Below, piece after piece: positions 58,689 through 64,000 of a stretch of DNA of 64,000 nucleotides. Origin of the DNA: CAWIMX01 sp963837345 (GTDB lineage Bacteria > Acidobacteriota > Vicinamibacteria > Vicinamibacterales > CAVVIG01). The number at the start of each line of letters is the position of its first letter. The stretch's first letter is position 1. Below the pieces are notes generated by a model. That model was not told where the DNA came from. It ran no database searches and saw only the letters and a program-made list of their open reading frames with translations. The stretch lies in contig CAWIMX010000002.1 of the NCBI GenBank assembly GCA_963837345.1, forward strand, positions 186,001 to 250,000, written 5' to 3'. The position numbers were made by a program, and so were the translations under genes.

Positions 58689-59777
58689 CTACCGCCCCGC
58701 GGTCGGATGCAGCATCAGGTGCTGCACGCGCCAGTTCTGCGCCTCGCCCGTATAGATCTCGTTCTCGGCCGGGCAGGCCATCTGGTGCACCCAGTAGAAC
58801 TGGCCCGGACGCTTGCCCATGCTGCCGAGCGTGCCGAGCAGCTTGCCGTCCAGCGTGTCCTTGTAGATCTTCCCGCCGGCGTCCGCGCTGTAGAGGTACT
58901 GCGTCGGGCCCGGGGTGATGCAGATCGCCCACGGCGCGCGCACGTTGTCGATGGTCCGCAGGAACTTCAGATCGGGGTCGTACACCTGGATGCGGCTGTT
59001 CCCGCGGTCCGCGACGTAGATATTGCCCTGGGCGTCGGAGGCGATCGCGTGCGGCGTGCTGAACTGGTCGGGTCCGTTGCCGCGCGTGCCGACGGCCTTC
59101 ACCCAGTCGCCGTCCTTCGTGAACTTGGCCACGCGCGAGTTGCCGTAGCCGTCGGAGACGAAGATGTTGTCCTGCAGATCCCAGGTCACGTCGGTCGGGC
59201 GATTGAAGCTGTTGGGGCTGCCGACCGGCGGCGGGGCGTCCTCGGAAGGATGCCGGCCTTCTTCGAGGTATCGCTCGAGGTAGTCGATCGCCTCGGGCTT
59301 GCGGCCGAGCACCATCGTGATCTCGCCCTGCGGGTTGAACTTCATCACCATGCCCGAGCCTTCGTCGACCGCCCACAGGTTGCCGTACTTGTCGAACTTG
59401 ATGTCGTGCGCGAACGACAGGCCGTAGGCGCCCTGTCCCCACTCTTTCACCCAGTCGCCGTCCTTCGTGAACTCGAAGATCTTGGCGGCCGTCGCGCCGC
59501 GGGCCGGGCCGTCGTTGCCCGTCCGCGTGTAGACGAAGATGTGGCCCTGCGGGCTGATCGCCACGCCGGTCGTCTCGCCGATCGTCCGATCGGCGGGTGT
59601 TTTCAGGTGAAGCGGCACCACGTCGAAGGGAATCTCGGGGACCGACTTCTCGAGTTCGGCCTGCTTCTGCATCGCGGCCTGTCGTTCGGGACTGAGCCCG
59701 CGGCCGCCGCCCCGCTGCGCATAGGTGACCACGCCCACGCCCAGGAGCAATACCAACACAAGAACGCTGCGCTTCAC
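58689..59777 (-). CDS. Secreted NHL-repeat beta-propeller protein
   Basis: The 362-residue protein has a signal peptide (VLVLVLLLGVGVVTYAQ), a short Gly/Arg stretch, and NHL-type repeats: TTGVAISPQGHIFVYTR, AHDIKFDKYGNLWAVDEGSG, VTWDLQDNIFVSDGYGNSRV and IASDAQGNIYVADRGNSRI. It resembles the propeller of peptidyl-hydroxyglycine amidating lyases. Lyase metal ligands were not confirmed. GTG 59777 follows GGGAGGA with a 5-nt gap. The 197 bp upstream hold no gene. Confidence 0.82.
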   Translation of the reverse strand: MKRSVLVLVLLLGVGVVTYAQRGGGRGLSPERQAAMQKQAELEKSVPEIPFDVVPLHLKTPADRTIGETTGVAISPQGHIFVYTRTGNDGPARGATAAKIFEFTKDGDWVKEWGQGAYGLSFAHDIKFDKYGNLWAVDEGSGMVMKFNPQGEITMVLGRKPEAIDYLERYLEEGRHPSEDAPPPVGSPNSFNRPTDVTWDLQDNIFVSDGYGNSRVAKFTKDGDWVKAVGTRGNGPDQFSTPHAIASDAQGNIYVADRGNSRIQVYDPDLKFLRTIDNVRAPWAICITPGPTQYLYSADAGGKIYKDTLDGKLLGTLGSMGKRPGQFYWVHQMACPAENEIYTGEAQNWRVQHLMLHPTAGR

Positions 59778-59974
59778 GGAATCCTCCCCAGTGCTCGAGC
59801 GCGCTTCATCGGCGCGGGGCGCAGCCGAGCGCCCGCACGTGCCGGACGGACCGGTTGATCCGCCTTGATCCTGAAGTGCGCTCCCAGTGAACGATCGGAC
59901 GGGGAAAGTATATAGCGCGCCTCCGCGGCCCGCTAATTGTGAAATTCCATGGACTTGGTCGCCGCTCCGGTCCG

Positions 59975-61966
59975 TCATGGGTTGTAACGGACCGGTCCGG
60001 CTTCGGGCGTGGACGTCCAGGAGGCGCGAGACAAGGCGATCACGGCCCACGAGGTGGCTGCCGCCGAAATGAACTGATCCGGCCCGTGGGGGAAGCCGCT
60101 GTCGACGTACGGCTGGAATCCGATCGCGCGCGACCGGACATACCACGTCCCGTCGTCGAGCTGCGTGGCCAGCAGGTAGCCGACTCCCTTGCGATACGCG
60201 GCGCTCGACGCCTCGACACCGGCCGTCTGCAACGCGAACAGCGCCTCTCCGCTCGCGTAGGCATCCGACGACATCTTCGGGAGCTGACTCCATCCGCCGT
60301 CGTCGCGCTGGCGTGCCAACAGCCGATCGGCCTGTCGGGCGATTTCCACGGCCGGCGCCGATGTCCAGACGAGCCCGAGGAGCTTGAACGCCTCGCCCTG
60401 CGTGTCTTCTGCCGCGGTCTTTCGAAGGTAGGCACGCGCATCGGCAATTCGTTCGGTCATCTCGGCGTGCAGACCAGGCGGGGCGTAGGCCGACAGCGCG
60501 CGCGCCGCGAGAGACGTGTAGACGAGAGCGTTGGGCCCGGCCAAGGGCGGCCGCACGTCTCCACCTTTCCAGCTTCCGTCCGGTTCCTGCAGACCGCTCA
60601 GGCAGGAGACGACGGCGTCGGTCTCGGGAGTGGATGGCGCTCCTTCCTCGGCCAGACCGAAGAGCCCGTAGGTCACGTTGCCGAGGAAACCAAAGACCGA
60701 GCAGTTGCCGAGCAGCATGTTCTCGCGGCTCAGGCGCCAGACGGTGAGCGTCGCCTGCCTCGGATGGCCGGCCAGCGTCTCGTCCACCGTGAGGCCGTGC
60801 GCTCTCACCAGCGCGACGGCGATTGATGGCAGGCTTTGATTGTGGCAGGAGATGCATTTCGTGCGGTTGTAGAACGCCGGTCCGGCGGGCTGCAGCCGGG
60901 CGAGCGCCAGCTCAATCGCCTCGCGCGGCGCACGCGGTTGCGACACGGCAGGCGGCAGCGCCATGACTGGAGCCGTCCGCACAGCCCCGGCCCTGCGCAA
61001 CGTCCGACTGGCCTCGGTGTCGCCCAGACGGAGCGCCCAGTCGAGCGCGCTGTTGCCGTCAGCGTCCTCCGCGCTCACCTTGGCGCCCCGGTCGAGGAGC
61101 AGCTGCACCATTGCCGCATCCGGTGTCGTGGCGCCCGCCATCATCAGTGGCGTCACTCCTCCCGAGCCCGCCAGGTTGGGATCCGCTCCGCGGTCCAGCA
61201 GCACGTGAATGCTGTCGACGTCGCCGAGGCGGACCGCGCGCGCCAGCGCGGGGAATGTGCTCGCCAGCTGCGCCACGCTCTCGTTGGGGTCGGCTCCGGC
61301 GTCGAGCAGCAGGCGCACCAGCCCCGAATCTGAGGGGGCGGGCTGCGGTCTCCAGGAGAACGCTCGCGTGAGCAGCCAGCTGGTCAGGAGGGGCGGCGCT
61401 CCTGGCGGCTCCTCCTGAGGAAGGCCCGAAAGCGATTGCACGAACGCCCGCAGGGCCTCGTCGTTCGTCGTCCGCGCAATCTGAGTCAGCCGCATCGGCC
61501 ATGGCGCCGCCATCGTTCCTGCGCGCAAATCGGCGCCGGCGGCGACGAGCTGACGCATGACATCGACGTTGCCCCGCACCGCGGCCGTCAGCAGCGGCGT
61601 GACGCCGTCTTTCGTGGCGGCATTCACGTCGGCCCCATGGTCGAGCAGAAGCCTGACCTTCTCCCGATCGGTCGTCGCCCACATCAATGCCGTCGCCCCT
61701 CGGTCGTTTGCCGCGTTCACGTCCGCGCCCCGATCGAGCAGCAGGCGCATGACGTCGGGAGTCGCGAAGGCCGTCGTGCGCATCAACGCGGAGGCTCCCG
61801 ACTCATCGCGGGCATCCGGGTCGGCTCCGGATCCGAGTGCCGCCCTGATGCCGTCCAGGCTTCCGTTGCGGGCGGCGGTCAGCAGGTCGGTGGCAGCCCC
61901 TTGCGTGTATCCCATGGCCGCCAGGGCCCCGACCACCAGGCAGACGGCGCGCGTTCCGATGCTCAT
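59975..61966 (-). CDS. Ankyrin-repeat / CxxCH / alpha-toroid fusion protein
   Basis: The 663-residue protein has a signal peptide (MSIGTRAVCLVVGALAAMGYTQG). Residues 25-330 hold about seven ankyrin repeats (for example GADVNAANDRGATALMWA, GADPNLAGSGGVTPLMMA). A single c-type-heme motif follows, CISCHNQSLPS, near residue 375. Residues 400-640 form an alpha/alpha toroid-like region with repeats such as LSGLQEPDGSWKG and LLARQRDDGGWSQ, like terpene-cyclase or prenyltransferase barrels. It is exported. GGGAGGG precedes the ATG. The function is unknown. Confidence 0.8.
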   Translation of the reverse strand: MSIGTRAVCLVVGALAAMGYTQGAATDLLTAARNGSLDGIRAALGSGADPDARDESGASALMRTTAFATPDVMRLLLDRGADVNAANDRGATALMWATTDREKVRLLLDHGADVNAATKDGVTPLLTAAVRGNVDVMRQLVAAGADLRAGTMAAPWPMRLTQIARTTNDEALRAFVQSLSGLPQEEPPGAPPLLTSWLLTRAFSWRPQPAPSDSGLVRLLLDAGADPNESVAQLASTFPALARAVRLGDVDSIHVLLDRGADPNLAGSGGVTPLMMAGATTPDAAMVQLLLDRGAKVSAEDADGNSALDWALRLGDTEASRTLRRAGAVRTAPVMALPPAVSQPRAPREAIELALARLQPAGPAFYNRTKCISCHNQSLPSIAVALVRAHGLTVDETLAGHPRQATLTVWRLSRENMLLGNCSVFGFLGNVTYGLFGLAEEGAPSTPETDAVVSCLSGLQEPDGSWKGGDVRPPLAGPNALVYTSLAARALSAYAPPGLHAEMTERIADARAYLRKTAAEDTQGEAFKLLGLVWTSAPAVEIARQADRLLARQRDDGGWSQLPKMSSDAYASGEALFALQTAGVEASSAAYRKGVGYLLATQLDDGTWYVRSRAIGFQPYVDSGFPHGPDQFISAAATSWAVIALSRASWTSTPEAGPVRYNP

Positions 61967-62089
61967 GACGCCCTCCCGCACGCCACGGTGCGCCGGCCGC
62001 GGCGGCTGCGGAAGCAGGAACCGGTAGGCTACGGGCACGATACGGTTACGTACGGCCGGCAAGCGGCGGCTGGCCCTCGGCGGAGCCGG

Positions 62090-62095
62090 TATAAT
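62090..62095 (+). promoter_or_regulatory. -10 element TATAAT for the winged-helix/TolB gene
   Basis: A perfect TATAAT lies 10 nt before GTG 62106, in the 139 bp gap between this gene and the divergent ankyrin gene. Confidence 0.5.
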
Positions 62096-62105
62096 CCGGC
62101 TTCCT

Positions 62106-64000
62106 GTGCCCAGTCCGACCGTCCCGGCGAGCTCGGTGGCGGAACAGCTCGAACACATGCTCGCCAGCGGTGTGTTCCGCGGCGCGGGGCGGCCGAGCAG
62201 CCTGTTGCGCTTCCTGGTCCAGGAGACCCTCGAGGGACGTGCCGACCGCCTGAAGGACTACACGCTCGGCGCCGAGGTGCTGGGCCGCGGCGAAGACTTC
62301 GACCCGCGGACCGATCCGATTGCCCGCGTCGAGGCATCGCGGCTCCGCGCGCGCCTCGACCTCTACTACGCGACGGAGGGGGCTGGCGACGCGATTCTCA
62401 TCTCACTGCCGAAGGGCGGCTACGTTCCGCAGTTCGAGTGTCGCGCCCCGGTATCGACCGAGCCCGCTGCGCGGGCCGGTCGCGAGCGCCTCACGTGGGC
62501 GGTGCTCGCGGTCGCGTCGCTCGTTGCGCTTGGCGAAGGCTGGTGGATCGCCGGGCATCGCGCCGATCGACCAGCGTCGGCCGAAGTGCGCCTCGAACTG
62601 ACAACGCCGGCAACCACCGATCCGCAGTCGATCGCGATCTCGCCGGACGGGCGGAAACTCGTGTATGCGGCATCCGTGAACGGCGTGTCGCGCCTGTGGC
62701 TGCGGCCGCTCGACGGCTCGTCGGCTCGGGAGCTGGCAGGCACCGACCATGCCACCCTTCCGTTCTGGGCGCCCGACAGCCAGTCGCTGGGCTTCTTCGC
62801 CGATAGCGTCGTCAAACGAATCGATCTCGCCACCGGCCTGATCCGGACGCTCGGGCGAGCGGCCGTCCCGGCCGGCGGCGCCTGGGGCCCCGATGGCACG
62901 GTGATCTTCCCGATGGTACCCGACAGTCCGCTCTACCGCGTGCCGGCCGGTGGCGGCGAACAGGTCCCGCTGACCGTGCTCGGGCCTGAGGAGACAGGCC
63001 ATCGCGGTCCGGCGTTTCTCCCTGACGGCCGGCATTTTCTCTACTATGTGATGGGGACGCCGGACGCGCGTGGCGTCCATGTCGCCGACATCGGCGGCGG
63101 GCCGTCGCGGCGTCTCGTGGAGGCGGACGCGCCGGCTGTGTACTCGCCGTCCGGGCATCTGCTCTACGTCAGCCAGGGCACGCTGTTCACCCAGCGCCTC
63201 GACCCCGCGCGACTGGAGCTCGTCGGGACGCCCCATCCGATCGCCGCGCAGATCGTCATGGGAGGAGGCGCCGGGATCGCGGCGCTGTCGGCCTCGGCGG
63301 CGGGCCCGATCGTGTATCGCACCGGTGGGTCGGCCGGAGCTCGTCAGCTGGTGTGGTTCGATCGGAGTGGCCGGGCGCTCGAGAAGGTCGGGGCGCCTCA
63401 GAGCGGGCCCGCCTACGCCTCGATGTCGCCCGACGGGCGCCGGCTCGCGCGCCAGGAAACGACAGACGGCAACACGGACATCTGGCTGATCGACCTGCAG
63501 GGCGGACGCCCTATCCGCTTCACGACGAGCCCCTCCGCGGACATCGCGCCCGCATGGTCGCCCACGGGCGATCGGATCGGTTTCAGCTCCAAGGCTCGCA
63601 GCGCCTTCGACTTGTACGAGCAGAAGGTGGACAGCCCGACGAGTGAACCCCTGCTCGCGACCGACCAGGCGAAGCAGATCACCGACTGGTCGGCGGATGG
63701 GCGCCTGCTCCTGTTTCGCAGCCTCGATCCCGAGCTGGATTGGGACCTCTGGGCCCTGTCGCTCGACGGCGACCGCAAGCCGTTTCCGGTGGTGCGGACG
63801 AAATTCGAGGAGCGCGACGGGCAGTTCTCGCCCGACGGCCGCTGGGTGGCCTATGAGTCCAACGAGTCGGGCCGCTTCGAGATCTACGTGCAGCCGTTCC
63901 CGGGGCCCGGGGAGCGCTCCCGGATCTCGACCAACGGCGGAGTGCAGGTCCGATGGCGATCGGACGGTCGCGAGCTGTTCTACCTCGATCTGGACGGTCG
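62106..64000 (+). CDS. Winged-helix/TolB-propeller fusion protein, 3' end outside the window
   Basis: The first 631 residues are visible. Residues 1-110 contain FRGAGRPSSLLRFLVQETLEGRADRL, YTLGAEVLGRGEDFDPRTDPIARV and EASRLRARLDLYY, an N-terminal DNA-binding-like domain common in Acidobacteria. A membrane helix follows (LTWAVLAVASLVALGEGWW). The rest is a TolB/PD40 propeller with many SPDGRKLVYAA-type repeats. It could be a membrane-tethered regulator with an extracytoplasmic sensor propeller. The start GTG 62106 follows TATAAT. Confidence 0.8.
   Translation, partial: MPSPTVPASSVAEQLEHMLASGVFRGAGRPSSLLRFLVQETLEGRADRLKDYTLGAEVLGRGEDFDPRTDPIARVEASRLRARLDLYYATEGAGDAILISLPKGGYVPQFECRAPVSTEPAARAGRERLTWAVLAVASLVALGEGWWIAGHRADRPASAEVRLELTTPATTDPQSIAISPDGRKLVYAASVNGVSRLWLRPLDGSSARELAGTDHATLPFWAPDSQSLGFFADSVVKRIDLATGLIRTLGRAAVPAGGAWGPDGTVIFPMVPDSPLYRVPAGGGEQVPLTVLGPEETGHRGPAFLPDGRHFLYYVMGTPDARGVHVADIGGGPSRRLVEADAPAVYSPSGHLLYVSQGTLFTQRLDPARLELVGTPHPIAAQIVMGGGAGIAALSASAAGPIVYRTGGSAGARQLVWFDRSGRALEKVGAPQSGPAYASMSPDGRRLARQETTDGNTDIWLIDLQGGRPIRFTTSPSADIAPAWSPTGDRIGFSSKARSAFDLYEQKVDSPTSEPLLATDQAKQITDWSADGRLLLFRSLDPELDWDLWALSLDGDRKPFPVVRTKFEERDGQFSPDGRWVAYESNESGRFEIYVQPFPGPGERSRISTNGGVQVRWRSDGRELFYLDLDG

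Overview
The window is a gene-dense, high-GC stretch of bacterial chromosome with GTG and TTG starts, many 1-4 bp start/stop overlaps and short intergenic gaps. Several traits point to a soil-type Acidobacteriota, probably the Vicinamibacteria: a TonB-dependent receptor with an N-terminal carboxypeptidase-like domain, a winged-helix/TolB fusion protein, ankyrin and M13/M28 peptidases of acidobacterial style, and a subclass B3 metallo-beta-lactamase. This placement is inference from gene content; no rRNA or marker gene settles it. I found no tRNA, rRNA, CRISPR array, IS element, prophage or attachment site.

Layout. 0-5.5 kb: a nucleoside-salvage operon (pyrimidine phosphorylase, NupC transporter, purine phosphorylase, an ABM-cytidine deaminase fusion, mtnA, tsaD). 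5.5-7.8 kb: YjbQ, a PEBP-like protein, Nudix and HD proteins. 7.9-12.5 kb: two ABC ATPase/permease pairs and an anchored protein. 12.6-16.6 kb: GGCT-like protein, M28 peptidase, PilZ and degenerate receiver proteins, folE, a secreted protein. 16.7-20.1 kb: a large Tes-like radical SAM protein and a YpdA-type reductase. 20.1-24.5 kb: a response regulator and a MoxR-VWA-LonN operon. 24.6-28.9 kb: GDPD, TonB, uracil-DNA glycosylase, M13 peptidase. 29.0-34.6 kb: the pyruvate dehydrogenase complex (aceE, aceF, lpd). 34.6-39.4 kb: a small helical protein, B3 MBL, VOC protein, lipA (which would lipoylate AceF), a second MBL-fold protein, an acetyltransferase. 39.5-46.9 kb: DUF3014, then a possible pterin-linked biosynthetic cluster (sulfatase-like membrane protein, CDP-alcohol phosphotransferase, zinc dehydrogenase, PTPS-like protein, GT4 glycosyltransferase, methyltransferase, RibD-type reductase). 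46.9-52.0 kb: a tandem VOC protein, class I aminotransferase, a 39-residue membrane peptide, an HD hydrolase, and a RegB/RegA redox two-component system. 52.0-56.6 kb: a TonB receptor/BNR propeller/thioredoxin operon with two RegA-like boxes in front. 56.7-64 kb: a B12 radical SAM protein, an NHL propeller, an ankyrin/c-heme/toroid fusion, and the start of a winged-helix/TolB protein.

Two themes cross the window. Nine genes are broken by single frameshifts, clustered at 6.7-10.7 kb and 42.3-45.2 kb with one in aceE; most look like one extra base, so assembly error is as likely as decay. Nine genes carry a -10-like hexamer 5-7 nt before the start codon, which suggests leaderless transcription. 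The only non-coding gap over 300 bp is 36342-36720, which holds one small possible membrane ORF.
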